Positions 37,803-47,781 of a DNA stretch of 64,000 nt are shown one piece after another. The DNA is taken from assembly GCA_905221605.1 (NCBI GenBank), contig CAJNDS010000546.1, forward strand, positions 684,824 to 748,823. The letters are read 5' to 3'. Within the stretch, counting starts at the first letter, position 1. Every line of letters starts with the position of its first letter. This stretch comes from Symbiodinium natans (lineage: Eukaryota > Sar > Dinophyceae > Suessiales > Symbiodiniaceae). The position numbers and the translations under genes are program-made. Below the pieces are notes generated by a model. That model saw only the letters and a program-made list of their open reading frames with translations, was not told the DNA's origin and searched no databases.

Positions 37803-37850
37803 GAAGATACGTGGACCTATGGCCTGGTGCAGCGGCCTCAATCACCTGGG
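37803..37850 (+). CDS. Candidate internal exon (48 nt)
   Basis: Acceptor GATTGTTGCTGCCAG and donor GTTTAGGG (GT at 37851). Two frames are open: EDTWTYGLVQRPQSPG (phase 0) and RKIRGPMAWCSGLNHLG. C-strand repeat upstream, G-strand downstream. Confidence 0.45.
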
Positions 37851-37935
37851 GTTTAGGGTTTAGGGTGTGAGGGTTTAGGGTTTAGGGTTTAGGGCTCGGG
37901 GGTTTAGGGCTCGGGGGTTTAGGGTTTAGGCTTTA
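37851..37935 (+). repeat. TTTAGGG array
   Basis: Starts at the exon edge; includes GCTCGGGGGTTTAGG units. 37960-38045 continues as TTTTATAGG words. Confidence 0.9.
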
Positions 37936-38099
37936 GCAGCTTTATCTTAAAGGCTGAAAAGGTTTCATAGACTTTATAGTTTTTATAGGTTTTATGGGTT
38001 TAAAAGGTTTGAGGCGTTATAGGTTTTATAGGTTTTTATAGCTTTGAGCCAATGCCGAAACCCCAAACCCAAAGCCCTTAAATTCTCACAAACCCTTTT

Positions 38100-38440
38100 C
38101 ATCCCTTCAACCCCCATAAGCCCGATAGACCCTATAAACCTTGCAAACCCTCTAAGCCCTCTCAATCCGAAACCCTATGAAGCCTCTAAACCCTGTAAAC
38201 CCCATAAACCCTACAAACCCTCTAAACCCTATGAACCCTGTGAAGCCTCTAAACCCTGCCCTGTAAACCCTATAAACCCTACATACCCTCTAAACCCTAT
38301 AAACCCTCTGAACCCTATAGACCCTTTAAACCCTGAAAACCCTCCAAACCCTCTAAACCCTCCAACCCTCTAAACCCTAACCCTAAACCCTGAACTCCCA
38401 ATAAACCTTAAACCTTAAACCCTAAAGCCCTAAACCCCAA
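38100..38440 (-). repeat. CCCTNTAAA-type degenerate array
   Basis: About 30 units, mostly 9-mers such as CCCTCTAAA, CCCTATAAA and CCCTGTAAA; variable middle base. The Pro/Asn-rich frame through it (38044-38373) is repeat translation. Confidence 0.85.
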
Positions 38441-38466
38441 ACCCAAAGCCTTGGGGAGCCCCTCAG

Positions 38467-38523
38467 GGTGCTGGTGGCCTCGGTGGCTTCGGTGTTTGTG
38501 GCGCGCTGGGGCGCGAGGCTCAG
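38467..38523 (+). CDS. Candidate internal exon (19 codons), glycine-rich
   Basis: Acceptor GAGCCCCTCAG and a canonical donor GTGAGAG (GT at 38524). Phase 0 is GAGGLGGFGVCGALGREAQ, exactly 19 codons. The third frame (VLVASVASVFVARWGARL) would be membrane-like. Best donor consensus in the window. Confidence 0.55.
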
Positions 38524-38547
38524 GTGAGAGCTGCCAGGGCGTTTGGG

Positions 38548-38800
38548 GGGTTTAGGGTTTAGGGTTTAGGGTTTAGGGTTTAGGGTTTAGGGTTTAGGGT
38601 TTAGGGTTTAGGGTTTAGGGAATCTTAAGACCAGAGGCCTCCCCAGACATGTAGGGTTGACAGGGTTTTTATAGGGTTTTTTTGGGTAGGGTTTAGGGTT
38701 TAGGGTTTGGGGTTTAGGGTTGTTTCAGGCTTTTGCAGGTTTTTCGTAGGGTTTGGGGTTTGGGGTTTAGAGTTTAGGGTTTAGGGATACAGCACGAACC
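38548..38800 (+). repeat. TTTAGGG arrays (38548-38625, 38690-38800)
   Basis: Ten perfect units, then a diverse second block with GGGTTTTTATAGGG words. A 16-nt G run follows at 38868-38884. Confidence 0.9.
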
Positions 38801-39060
38801 CCACCTGTCACTCCTGGTTTGCCTCGCAGGTTTCCGCTCAATTCTTTCTAGGGCCCTTAGGAAGGGGTGGGGGGGGGGGGGGGGTCATGGGGGGTTTAGG
38901 GGTTTAGGGCTTAGGGTTTAGGATCCTCAGGGAGGGTTGAGGTTTTGTTTACTACTAATTGCTCAAGAACCTCCTCCCCAAAAAATATGTGTAGAAAATA
39001 TTCTCGGGCAATATAGGGGTTATTACTTTTTGTTCTTTGGGCTTCTTAGGCAACTAGTCA

Positions 39061-39165
39061 TTTAGGGTTTAGGGTTTAGGGTTTAGGGTTTAGGGTTTAG
39101 GGTTTAGGGTTTAGGGTTTAGGGTTTAGGGTTTAGGGTTTAGGGTTTAGGGTTTAGGGTTTAGGG
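39061..39165 (+). repeat. TTTAGGG array
   Basis: Fifteen perfect G-strand units just upstream of an exon candidate. Confidence 0.95.
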
Positions 39166-39175
39166 TGCTAAGTAG

Positions 39176-39241
39176 CATCCTGGAAGCACTCGGCACACAT
39201 GGATGACGAAATTCAGGTGCCCAAGGATGAGTTCATGGCCC
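39176..39241 (+). CDS. Candidate exon ending in poly-C
   Basis: After GTGCTAAGTAG the frame reads SWKHSAHMDDEIQVPKDEFM then AH. Acidic and natural-looking. It runs into a 22-nt C tract (39243-39264), which would encode poly-Pro or obscure a donor. Confidence 0.4.
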
Positions 39242-39564
39242 ACCCCCCCCCCCCCCCCCCCCCCGCTACCCTAAATTAGGGGTTTAGGGTTTAGGGTTTT
39301 GGGTTTTGGGTTAACACACCTGCAAGAAGGGTAGATTTTCGGGTTAAGGTTTTGGGCGTTTTTTGGGTTAAGGGTTTTGAGAAAGTCTCTACTCCTCTCC
39401 ATTGAGAGGGGTATAGGAACCCACGAACTGAGGACAAAGGCTGCGTCGAGAACCGACAGTCCCCCCAGACCACGAGCCCGGAACTCCAAAACCCCTGAAC
39501 CCAGAAGGGCTTCGGGGGCGTAGGGCCCTCGGTTTTGTCTAGGGCTTTAGGGACCCAAAAATAA

Positions 39565-39668
39565 CCCTAAGCCCTAAACCCTAAGCCCTAAACCCGAAGC
39601 CCTAAACCCTAAACCCTAAACCCTAAACCCTAAACCCTAAACCCTAAACCCTAAACCCTAAACCCCCC
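39565..39668 (-). repeat. CCCTAAA array
   Basis: Fourteen C-strand units with CCCTAAG on the left. Confidence 0.95.
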
Positions 39669-39694
39669 AAACGCCCTAAGCATTCCAAGCCAAG

Positions 39695-39766
39695 GGCTCT
39701 CCATGGTCCTGAGCTGCATCACCGGGTTCCTTCGCCAGCGTCTGGCCCCTGAGTGTTATGGCTCCG
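39695..39766 (+). CDS. Candidate internal exon (72 nt)
   Basis: Acceptor CATTCCAAGCCAAG and donor GTCTAGGG (GT at 39767). Entered after two bases, the frame reads LSMVLSCITGFLRQRLAPEC then YGS. Hydrophobic helix then basic turn. C-strand array before, G-strand after. Confidence 0.55.
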
Positions 39767-39769
39767 GTC

Positions 39770-39868
39770 TAGGGTTTAGGGTTTCGCCGGGTTTAGGGTT
39801 TAGGGTTTAGGGTTTGGGGTTTAGGGTTTAGGGTTTAGGGTTTAGGGTTTAGGGTTTAGGGTTTAGGG
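39770..39868 (+). repeat. TTTAGGG array
   Basis: Thirteen G-strand units. Confidence 0.95.
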
Positions 39869-39930
39869 CCGTATACAAAGTAAGGACCCATACATCAGAA
39901 CCCTTGAAGGGAGGTTAGGGAGTGTATTAA

Positions 39931-39997
39931 GGGCCCATGAAACTACCTAAACCCTAAACCCGAAACACTATACAAATTACGGGCCCATGAAACTACC
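39931..39997 (+). repeat. 17-bp direct repeats flanking a telomere-like insert
   Basis: GGGCCCATGAAACTACC occurs at 39931-39947 and 39981-39997. The 33 bp between begin TAAACCCTAAACCCGAAAC. This resembles a target duplication around a telomere-repeat insertion. Confidence 0.75.
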
Positions 39998-40240
39998 CTA
40001 AGGATTGCGATCTGAGAAGTTGGGCCTATAAGATGCCCACATGAGCGGTAGTGAGGGGTAGGGGTCTGTTTGACCATCTGTTGGGCAGGGTTTCGGGTTT
40101 AGGGTTCAGGGTTTCGGGTTTAGGGTACCCCCGGCCGAGACAGAGCAGAGAGGAACCCTGAATTATGAATGGTCACTTCTCTAGATGTTTGGTCCCTTTT
40201 GGGAGGGTTTCTAGTATAAGGCGCCCCTAGGATTTCCCCT

Positions 40241-40380
40241 AAACCCTATAAACCCTAAATCCTAAACCCTATAAACCCTGTAAACCCTATAAACCCTATA
40301 AACCCTATAAACCCTATAAACCCTGTAAACCCTATAAACCCTATAAACCCTATAAACCCTATAAACCCTAAGCCCTAAAC
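40241..40380 (-). repeat. CCCTATAAA 9-mer array
   Basis: Thirteen units, the C-strand counterpart of the TTTATAGGG array at 34.9 kb. Confidence 0.95.
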
Positions 40381-40392
40381 CACATCCGAATA

Positions 40393-40460
40393 AAAGTACT
40401 GCATCAATGCGAAGGCCAGATCCAGCGAGAGAGGTTGGAGGCCGCCTACTGTTTAGGCCT
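40393..40460 (+). CDS. Candidate exon, ambiguous frame
   Basis: After CCGAATAAAAG two frames are protein-like: VLHQCEGQIQRERLEAAYC and YCINAKARSSERGWRPPTV. It ends at TGTTTAGG (GT donor possible). Confidence 0.35.
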
Positions 40461-40488
40461 GAGGCTTGAGGCTTGAGGCTTGAGGCTG

Positions 40489-40519
<31 letters not shown>

Positions 40520-41114
40520 GGTTTTGTCTTGAGGGTTTTGTCTTGAGGGTCTTGGGGTTTATGGGTTTAAAGGTCTATGGGTTTTAGGATTTGAGGCCTT
40601 AAGGGTTTAGGGCTTATAGAGTTTTGGATTTTAAGGGTTTTAGGGTGTAAGGGCTTACGCGAGTCCGGATTCAAGACCTTACGATTCTGGAGGGTGCTTG
40701 TGGCTTGAACTTGCAGTGGGACATTTTGAGTGTAGGTTTCCCAGTCGTGTATTTTGACGCTTGAGGGTTCGAGATGCTGTGTTGAGGCTTGAAGTTGGAA
40801 TAGCACGCAGAATCGCGCCCCGTGGCAACAGCAATAACAAAAGGGCCCCCGCGTCAGCGGCAGCACAAACGAGTAGCATCAACAAAAAAGCCACTCTTAA
40901 CCCCAGTAAGTACCCTTGTTCCCTTTTTTGGGTGAGTTTAGTTTCCCTTCTAAACCCCCTCAAAGGACAGACGGGCAGCCTTTTAATCCTAGGTTAAGGG
41001 GAAACGACCTTTAAGGCTCCTGCGTGTGTGAGCTGTGGTGGAAACCACAGGTCCTGGGAGACTGTAGTTAGGTATGACGAAAACAAACTAGCCGCGTCAG
41101 ATCACCCAATCGGA
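40461..41114. other. GGCTTGA/GGGTTGA array then unique DNA
   Basis: 40450-40530 repeats GAGGCTTGAGGCTTGAG and GGGTTGAG. The overlapping frames at 40567-40997 on both strands are unremarkable; none called. Confidence 0.35.
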
Positions 41115-41366
41115 ACCCTAAACCCTAAACCCTGAACCCTGAAGCCTAAACCCTAAACCCTAAACCGTGGAGGGCCTGCTAGGGGTCCATAGAATTACGA
41201 GGTCGGGGCTCCTGGCTGCTGCGCTTGGGGGGGTTCAGGGTTTAGGTGTTAGGGCTCAGGGTTTAGGTCTTGCTACCAATTGCTTAAGAACAGGCTTCTT
41301 CCTTATAAGGGTAAGGTTGGGTTTTTTTTTCTTTTTTGGGAGTTCTTCAGCCATTACAGTAGTGGT

Positions 41367-41690
41367 TTAGGGCTCAGGATGCAGGCTAAGCTTGTGCTCC
41401 CTACTCAAAGGATGAGGCGACGTAGTAAGTGGAGTCATACGTAAGGCAAGTATAAACTCATAATTACCAACAACCCCAACTAAGCTACTTGAAACCCTAC
41501 TTACTAGGTACCCGATCCTCCAAGTATAATCCCTAATCCAGAATGTCGAGGTCACAACACGCATGGCACATGGGCATTTCCCCAACGAGGGTCGGATGTA
41601 TCTCGCACCTGAAATTGGCTTCGGGCTCGGCTTGCTTGCCAATTTTGGGGGCTATTTTGGTTTCGGGTTCCACTTCCATACCGATTTATG
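41367..41690. other. Unique stretch, nothing called
   Basis: A 91-codon minus-strand frame (41367-41642) has no motif. Confidence 0.3.
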
Positions 41691-41695
41691 GTGAG

Positions 41696-41782
41696 TAATC
41701 ACTCTGAAAATCACGGTCACACCGAGCAGTGCGGCCAGGGGCAGGCAGACGGAGTCATGGAAGCCGAGGATGAGGTGGCACG
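41696..41782 (+). CDS. Candidate internal exon
   Basis: After TTTATGGTGAG the frame reads NHSENHGHTEQCGQGQADGV then MEAEDEVAR, ending before GTTTAGGG (GT at 41783). Acidic, His/Gln-rich; the telomere array supplies the donor. Confidence 0.5.
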
Positions 41783-41838
41783 GTTTAGGGTTTAGGGTTT
41801 AGGGTTTAGGGTTTAGGGTTTAGGGTTTAGGGTTAATT
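41783..41838 (+). repeat. TTTAGGG array
   Basis: Seven perfect units starting at the exon edge. Confidence 0.95.
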
Positions 41839-42169
41839 TGAAAACCTTGACTTTCCTAAGACCTGAACCCGCCTAAGCCCTACTTGCGAGCTCTTTGGAC
41901 TTAGGAAGTATCCCGTAGAAACCTCATCATAACCCCCATAACCCAACGTACTACCCATTCTCACTGAACCCGAACCCCACCTAAACCCTAGCCCCTGAGG
42001 CCTGATACCGAACCCGACTAATCCCTGCACCCTCAGCCCCCTCTAACCCCTAAACCCCTAGAATCCCTTGAGCCCTAAATCTAACCTAAATTTCCAAACC
42101 CCTAAACCAGAGGTTTAGGGTAGGGTTTAGGGTTTCTCTGAACGCTTAAATTCCTTGGCCCTGGCACAG

Positions 42170-42201
42170 TGCTGCCAGGAGTTGGAGGGACTGACTGAGG
42201 A
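42170..42201 (+). CDS. Candidate short exon
   Basis: Acceptor TTCCTTGGCCCTGGCACAG; the frame reads CCQELEGLTE; GTAAAG at 42202 is a good donor, placed inside what otherwise would be a TAA stop. Lies between a TTTAGGG run and element C2. Confidence 0.4.
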
Positions 42202-42318
42202 GTAAAGCGATGCATGTGGCCCGGTGGGGAGATCTTTCCGAAGGGCCCGTGAGTTCTGCCACGTGGGGCAAGGTGGGTTTCAGTTTTCGGATATAGAAGT
42301 GCTGGCCAGAAAAAATTT

Positions 42319-42420
42319 GGGGGTTTACGAAAATAGGGGACCCCCAATATAGATCCCCAAATAGTAGGGTTCACTTATGATGAGGACCCCAATTAGGTAC
42401 CCCTAATTTAGGAAACCCCC
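42319..42420. mobile_element. C-family TIR element, copy C2
   Basis: GGGGGTTTACGAAAATAGGG pairs with the inverse of CCCCTAATTTAGGAAACCCC. Shares AAATAGTAGGGTTC, ATGAGGACC and the right end with C1. Confidence 0.75.
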
Positions 42421-42423
42421 CGG

Positions 42424-42507
42424 TGGTTCATGCAGAAGCATCAGGAGGTCGCTGAGTAGGAGCAGAGAATGTTTGAGCTGTCCGTTCACTGCGCGTTGGA
42501 AGAGTAG
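42424..42507 (+). pseudogene. Protein-like frame with in-frame TAG next to C2
   Basis: WFMQKHQEVAE, then TAG (42457-42459), then EQRMFELSVHCALEE and TAG. Either a decayed exon, or GAGTAG is a splice acceptor for the second half. Confidence 0.35.
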
Positions 42508-42839
42508 TCTCGTAAATGGAAAAGGGTTTCGGGTTTAGGATTTAGGGCCTAACCTAACCCCTGCTTAGAGGATCAGGGAAGTTCGTAGCTCGAGCCCAAA
42601 GATGTTCAAGCCCTCACTATAGGAAACCCTGAGCCCCAAACCCAAGCCCCCCACAATAACAGAACCCTTCCCCCCCAACCCCCCCCCCAAAAAAAAAAAA
42701 AGATATGGGCAATAGCAAAAGGGACCATATTTCGGAACGTCTGCTGTGTACATAGCTCTCCTCCGCCTCAGGCACTCAGGGCTCGGGGTCTGTATAGGCA
42801 AACACTTGCCATGTCATGAAGTCCGACCATAAATGATAA

Positions 42840-42925
42840 ATATTATATACTTATATATATATATATGTATGTGTATATATATATACGATATTCTGTATAT
42901 ATACAGTATGAAATATATAAAATCT
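42840..42925. repeat. AT microsatellite-like stretch
   Basis: TATATATATA and related words with imperfect dyad symmetry; an abrupt AT island. Just upstream, 42660-42701 has paired C and A runs (C10 A13). Confidence 0.8.
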
Positions 42926-43060
42926 AGTATATAGTATGTAATATCTAATACAGTCATGTGTGACGACACCACCATCATTGTTGTGGGCCTTGGCTTGGTA
43001 CAGAGTTTTCGACCTATACGCAAGACCAAAACCCTTAAGCCGCAAACACTAAGCCCTCAA

Positions 43061-43235
43061 ACCTATAAACCCTAAACCCTAAACCTTGAACCCTAAACCC
43101 TAAACCCTAAACCCTAAACCCTAAACCCTAAACCCTAAACCCTAAACCCTAAACCCTAAACCCTAAACCCTAAACCCTAAACCCTAAACCCTAAACCCTA
43201 AACCCTAAACCCAAACCCTAAACCCTAACCGGCCC
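43061..43235 (-). repeat. CCCTAAA array
   Basis: About 24 C-strand units. Confidence 0.95.
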
Positions 43236-43293
43236 TAACCTATAAGCCCTAAATGGACTGCGAATCCCCAGAGCCTCACCCCCGAGCTCTTAG

Positions 43294-43368
43294 TTTGAAC
43301 CTGGCAAGGCGGCAGAGATTGCCGAGGGTCTTCTAAAACTGATCCCAACAGACATGATCCACAAATAA
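43294..43368 (+). CDS. Candidate terminal exon (24 codons plus stop)
   Basis: Acceptor CCTCACCCCCGAGCTCTTAG. Phase 0 reads FEPGKAAEIAEGLLKLIPTD then MIHK and TAA. No GT donor precedes the stop in a sensible place, so this could be a genuine C-terminus. Helical, natural composition; family unknown. Confidence 0.55.
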   Translation, partial: FEPGKAAEIAEGLLKLIPTDMIHK

Positions 43369-43441
43369 GGACCCCGGGGATGTGTGTGTCAGGGTTTCCT
43401 TAAACCCAAAACCCTTAAGCTTTGTACATTCCCTTTCCCCC

Positions 43442-43442
<1 letters not shown>

Positions 43443-43473
<31 letters not shown>
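43443..43473 (-). repeat. Poly-C tract (31 nt)
   Basis: Pure C run preceded by CTTTCCCCCTC. Confidence 0.95.
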
Positions 43474-43510
43474 TATATGGGATCCTCATGATCCACGATC
43501 CACACACAAG

Positions 43511-43573
43511 GTGTGAACACCGAGACCCAAAGAAGGTCACGCAGCTCGCGAAGAGTCGAAAAGTGCTCCCGGG
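43511..43573 (+). CDS. Candidate internal exon (63 nt)
   Basis: Acceptor CCACACACAAG and donor GTTTGC (GT at 43574). The frame reads CEHRDPKKVTQLAKSRKVLP then G, basic and helix-like. It is followed by an F-type terminus (CTTGGAAGGTTCATGGG). Confidence 0.45.
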
Positions 43574-43639
43574 GTTTGCTTGGAAGGTTCATGGGTGCCC
43601 ATTGGATCTTATTGGTTTAGAAGTAGGGGTTCAGGGTTT

Positions 43640-43735
43640 AGCGTTTAGGTTTTTAGGGTTTAGGGTTTAGGGTTTAGGGTTAAGGGTTTAGGGTTCAGGG
43701 TTCAGGGTTTAGGGTTTAGGGTTTAGGGTTCTCAG
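43640..43735 (+). repeat. TTTAGGG array
   Basis: G-strand units with TTCAGGG. 43736-44510 is mostly unique and holds no exon I can support. Confidence 0.9.
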
Positions 43736-44509
43736 CCCCAAGCCCTATACACCTTAGACGGGGTAGGCAAGTTACCGAGTTTTAGGCGTTTAAGATGTCC
43801 TGAGTGTAAATCCAATCTTTATGGAATCCGTAAAGGACGTAAGAATCAACAACCACCCCCCCCCGCCCCAACTGGTACTCGGGCGTCCGGGGAGGCTTCT
43901 GAAAACTGGGGGGTCCCTGGGAGCCCGGAAAGTAGGTTCGCCATGATCCTCTGACCTACACCCTAAAAGGGTTTAGGAATTAGCCTAAAGCCTAAGACAG
44001 TAGATTACCAGAAATGTCTGAGGTTCGAGCTTCCTATAAACTTTCTAAGCTCTAAAGGCCTAGTTCGGGAGCACTGCAGGGGTACCCCCAGGTTGAAGTT
44101 GCAAAGTACAGGCCCCGATAGCCCGTTCGCCTCTTTGGGAAGGAACATCAGAACCCAATGGATGAATATGTTCAGTTTTTTGCATCATGTGCGTATGTGT
44201 TTAAGCGCTGTTTTGATTTATGATCGGATGATCCTGTAGGTCGTGTATGTGGACCGTAGCCCAATACATCCGGTCTGTTTGTACGGCTTGACGTTTTGAA
44301 GTATCCTAAACCCTAAACCTCAAACCCTAAACCCGAAGCCCTGATCCTAAACCCGAATCCCTAATCCGCAACGAATCACCAAAACTCCTGAACCCGAAAT
44401 GCCGAAATGTCGACCTCAAACACCTTTCGGCTTCAGTGCCCACTTCGGATCCATCGAGATGGATCACAACCGACCAGAGGAGGTCGGGAGAGGGTTGGGG
44501 GGGGGGGTT

Positions 44510-44581
44510 TATTATTTTATTTATTTTTTTGTTTTTATTTTTATTTTTTATTTATTTTTTTTTTTTTTGGGGGGGGGGGGG
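44510..44581 (+). repeat. ATTTTT run followed by poly-T and poly-G
   Basis: About 50 nt of TTTATTTTT words, then T12 and G13 side by side. Same T-then-G order as at 18490-18550 and 63680-63717. Confidence 0.85.
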
Positions 44582-44594
44582 AGGGTCGGTGTCT

Positions 44595-44922
44595 TAGAGA
44601 TTCCAAGGTTTAGAGCTTAGGGTTCAGGGTTTAGGGTTTCCGGTTTAGGGTTTTGGGTTTTGGGGGGTTTAGGATTGAGGGTTTAGGGCTTAGGGTTTAG
44701 GGCTTAGGGTTTAGGGTTTAGGGCTTAGGGGTTTAGGGCTTTAGGGCTTAGGGCTTTAGGGCTTTAGGGGTTTAGGGCTTAGGGGGCATCCTCGGAGCTC
44801 CCTGCCGCCTGCTTTCGAGATTTCGCAGATCTGGGAGGGCTTGCTTGGACCCTGAATCGTATAGGGTTTAGGGTTTAGGGTTTAGGGTTTAGGGTTTAGG
44901 GTTTAGGGTTTAGGGTTTAAGG
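44595..44922 (+). repeat. TTTAGGG arrays with GGGCTTTA block
   Basis: Two arrays, the first with mixed 7- and 8-mers, the second perfect at 44866-44922. Confidence 0.9.
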
Positions 44923-44934
44923 GAACCTAAACCC

Positions 44935-45172
44935 GTTGAACCCTTTAAACCCTTGAAACCCTTCAACCCTTGAATCCCTAAATTGTTAAAACCCTTTAAA
45001 CGCTAAATCCCAAACCCTAAACCTTCAACCCTAAACCCTAAACCCTAAACCCTAAACCCTAAACCCTAAACCCTAAACCCTAAACCCTAAACCCTAAACC
45101 CTAAACCCTAAACCCTAAACCCTAAACCCTAACCCTAAACCCTAAACCCTAAACCCCAAGCCCTAAACCCCG
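44935..45172 (-). repeat. CCCTTAA-like then long CCCTAAA array
   Basis: Degenerate on the left, about 22 perfect C-strand units on the right. Confidence 0.95.
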
Positions 45173-45209
45173 TTTAGGTGGGTCTCCGGAGCCCATCTCC
45201 ACGCGCCAG

Positions 45210-45265
45210 GCACCCATGGCTCCGCTGCCGACTCTGCAGGAAGTGGCAGAGACCCTGCAGCTCGG
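45210..45265 (+). CDS. Candidate internal exon (56 nt), first part of a helix
   Basis: Acceptor CCATCTCCACGCGCCAG and donor GTGTCAAAC (GT at 45266). Phase 0 reads APMAPLPTLQEVAETLQL plus two bases. The leftover phase fits the exon at 46087, and together they give a continuous Leu/Glu/Gln helix. Confidence 0.6.
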
Positions 45266-45289
45266 GTGTCAAACCCCTGGGCTGGATTT

Positions 45290-45665
45290 TGGGGTTTAGG
45301 GTTTAGGGTTTAGGGTTTGGGGTTTAGGGTTTAGGGTGTAGGGTTTAGGGCTTAGGATGTTTAGGGTTTACAGGGTCTCTGGGGTTTGGAGGCTTTAGAG
45401 TTTAGAGCTCAACTGTGTTCAGGGCGTATGTAGGGCTTCTTAAAGCTTATAGAGCTTACTTGAGGGTTCGTGGGACTTACTCAGTGGTCATGACCCCTAA
45501 ACCCTAAAAAGTTTTCCAGCTAATTCGTACGCCCCTAAACCCTAGACCCTAAACTTGCGTTTAGGGTTTAGGGTTTAGGGTTTAGGGGCTAGGGCTTGGG
45601 GTTTAGGGTTTAGGGTTTAGGGTTTAGGGTTTAGGGTTTAGGGTTTAGGGTTTAGGGTTTGGGGA
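45290..45665 (+). repeat. TTTAGGG arrays (45290-45360, 45550-45665)
   Basis: G-strand arrays in the interval between two phase-compatible exon candidates. C-strand arrays follow at about 45755-45865 and 45970-46025. Confidence 0.9.
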
Positions 45666-46086
45666 ACTTCGTTGTGCAGTTTACCGTTTTAGGGTTAGGA
45701 TTTAGAGCTTACGTTACTGCCCGAGGAAACTGGACAAGTAAGCTGTTAAGGTTAAAACCCTAAACCCTAGACCACTGCACCCTAAACCCCTTAAGCCTAC
45801 AAACCCTAAAACCTTGAGCCCTAAGCCCGAAGCCCTAAACCCTAAACCCCAAACAAGCCCTAAGCCCAACCCCCCCCCCCCCCCCGTGTAACAAACCTTG
45901 AGGGGTCAGATCTTCCAAAAGCCCTGAAAGAAGGAGTATACCCTAATTTATACAAAGGATCATTGTTCTAACCCTAAGCCCTAAACCCTAAAGCCTAAAC
46001 CCTAAACCCTAAACCCTAAACCCCAAAACAGGGCATCTTCCTTAAGTAGGGGGTTTTGGAAGATCTGGGGGGTCTGGGCTTCCCAG

Positions 46087-46146
46087 GCAGCAGCTCCATG
46101 CAGAGCACGAGAAGCAACTGGAGGAACTGAGGGCGCAGGCCCGAGG
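46087..46146 (+). CDS. Candidate internal exon, coiled coil
   Basis: Acceptor GGGCTTCCCAG; donor GTTTAGGG (GT at 46147). After one base the frame reads QQLHAEHEKQLEELRAQAR plus two bases. Heptad-like Leu/Ala spacing with many Glu, Gln and Arg strongly suggests coiled coil. The phase fits 45265. Confidence 0.65.
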
Positions 46147-46262
46147 GTTTAGGGTTTAGGGTTTAGGGTTTAGGGTTTAGGGTTTAGGGTTAAGGGCTTA
46201 GGGTTTAGGGTTTAGGGTTTAGGGTTTAGGGCTTAGGGTTTAGGGTTTAGGGTTTAGGGTTT
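46144..46262 (+). repeat. TTTAGGG array
   Basis: Seventeen units starting at the exon edge. Confidence 0.95.
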
Positions 46263-46849
46263 AGCGTCGCCAAGCCCTTTGGGAGGGGCTAGGGCGGTGG
46301 GTTGATCTTGAGGTGTAGGGGTTTAGGGACTTAGGGCAAGGTTTCGGGTTTATGGTAGACTTGGGAATGGCGGGAGGGTTGCGCAGTTCCTTGCCACGAC
46401 AGCTTAACTTTGTAGCCCAGACAGGCTTTCGTGGAGATTCCAAAAAATAGTCATGGCCCACGCTCCAAATGAAACTCCCTCTCTGCCCCTCTCGAACCCG
46501 CAAAGCCCTAAACCCCAACCCCCGTCTGCCAAACAAAGCACAGGTATCACTGCTCCAATCGCCCACTGAGGCAGGGATAGAGGGCGACTCGAAATCAACA
46601 ACATCAGTTCTTGCAGGGTCCACCGTCACATTCAGGATGCAGGGAACTGTTCTTTCTTACCAAGTTCAATTTTTAAGCTCTGACATGACTCTTTGCTTGT
46701 AGGAGAAGTACAGGTAAGACTTGTTCGCCCTGCTTGGAGAAGTACTCGACATGGATTTAAGATGGGTTGGGGTTGTGGGACGCGTTTGGGGCACCGTAGT
46801 GAGGGTGTGGCGAAGTAGAGTTGAGGGTTTAGGGCTAAGAGCTTAGGGC
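46263..46849. other. Unique DNA, nothing called
   Basis: Minus-strand frames of 122 and 66 codons and a plus frame of 77 codons overlap here; none has recognisable features. Confidence 0.3.
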
Positions 46850-46889
46850 TTAGGGTTTAGGGTTTAGGGTTTAGGGTTTAGGTTTTGAG

Positions 46890-46973
46890 GACATGCTTGT
46901 GTTCTGGAAGCGTGAGAATTCAGCGAAGGGAGTCACGGCAGAGATCCGGGACGACGAGTATGGACCTTCATGA
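46890..46973 (+). CDS. Candidate exon, charged
   Basis: After GGTTTAGGTTTTGAG the frame reads DMLVFWKRENSAKGVTAEIR then DDEYGPS and TGA. Very protein-like. GTATGG at about 46956 could be a donor before the stop. Its start phase does not match the 46087 exon, so an exon may be missing between them. Confidence 0.5.
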   Translation, partial: DMLVFWKRENSAKGVTAEIRDDEYGPS

Positions 46974-46999
46974 GTGTCTCCAGTGCTTTATTTGAGCAG

Positions 47000-47394
47000 A
47001 CGGAGATTTTCCCCGAGAAGTGAGAACTGTTGGAGCACAGTTACTACATTCTCTGCCCCATGCTCTGTTTGAAATCGTATGACTAAAATCTAACTAGGCT
47101 CCACCTTGTCATTGCGACTTGAGCGCGGTAGGATGACTCCAGCACTTAGTGGAAGGGATCCTCATTCTGAGAGCAGGGAGACTCCCTAAACCCCCACCCT
47201 AAACCCTACAAACGCCCCAAAAACTCCTCGAACCCTAGACGCCTCAAAAGTCCCGAGGCCCTACCGCAAGTACGCAAGACCCAACGCCTTTGCTATGTAG
47301 GTGGTCGTTATAAAGCTGCTTGAAAGGTACAAACTGTCAAAAAGAACCCCTTAATGCTGAATCTGAAAGATGAGCATGATCAGAAGACTACAAA
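47000..47394. other. Unique sequence, nothing called
   Basis: Includes a weak CCCTAAAC/CCCTACAAACGCC stretch at 47180-47240. Confidence 0.3.
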
Positions 47395-47690
47395 GACTGG
47401 AATAATGACAAAGCAAAAAAGTTCAAGAAAAATGCTAATCAGTATATAGTAATGATAAGACAATAACAATAAGAAAGAATACAAATACTGCTTCCTATAC
47501 AAATACAAATACTAGTACGAATACTAATCCTAATACTAATACTATCTACAAAAACACTAATTTCTAAATACTAAATACTAAATACTAAGACTAAGACAAA
47601 TACTAATACCAATACGAATACGAATCTTAATATACTAATACTACTAGAATATATAAATAATAATAACTATACCCAAAAACCACAAAAAAG
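47395..47690 (+). repeat. A-rich AATACTAATAC-type microsatellite region
   Basis: About 300 bp, low in G, built from AATACTA, AATACAAATAC and AAGAATAC words. Composition is opposite to the rest of the window. Confidence 0.8.
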
Positions 47691-47781
47691 AAGGGCCTGG
47701 GAGACGTGCAAAGTGCAACCGCCCATTTGGCGCACCTGACAGACCCTTGATTAGGACTTGAGAACCCGATACCCTCCAAGG

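Noticed and set aside
21323-42459. Reassignment of TAG as a sense codon
   Set aside because: Only two in-frame TAG cases, other candidates end plausibly in TAG, and one broken frame uses TGA. Decay or splicing is simpler.
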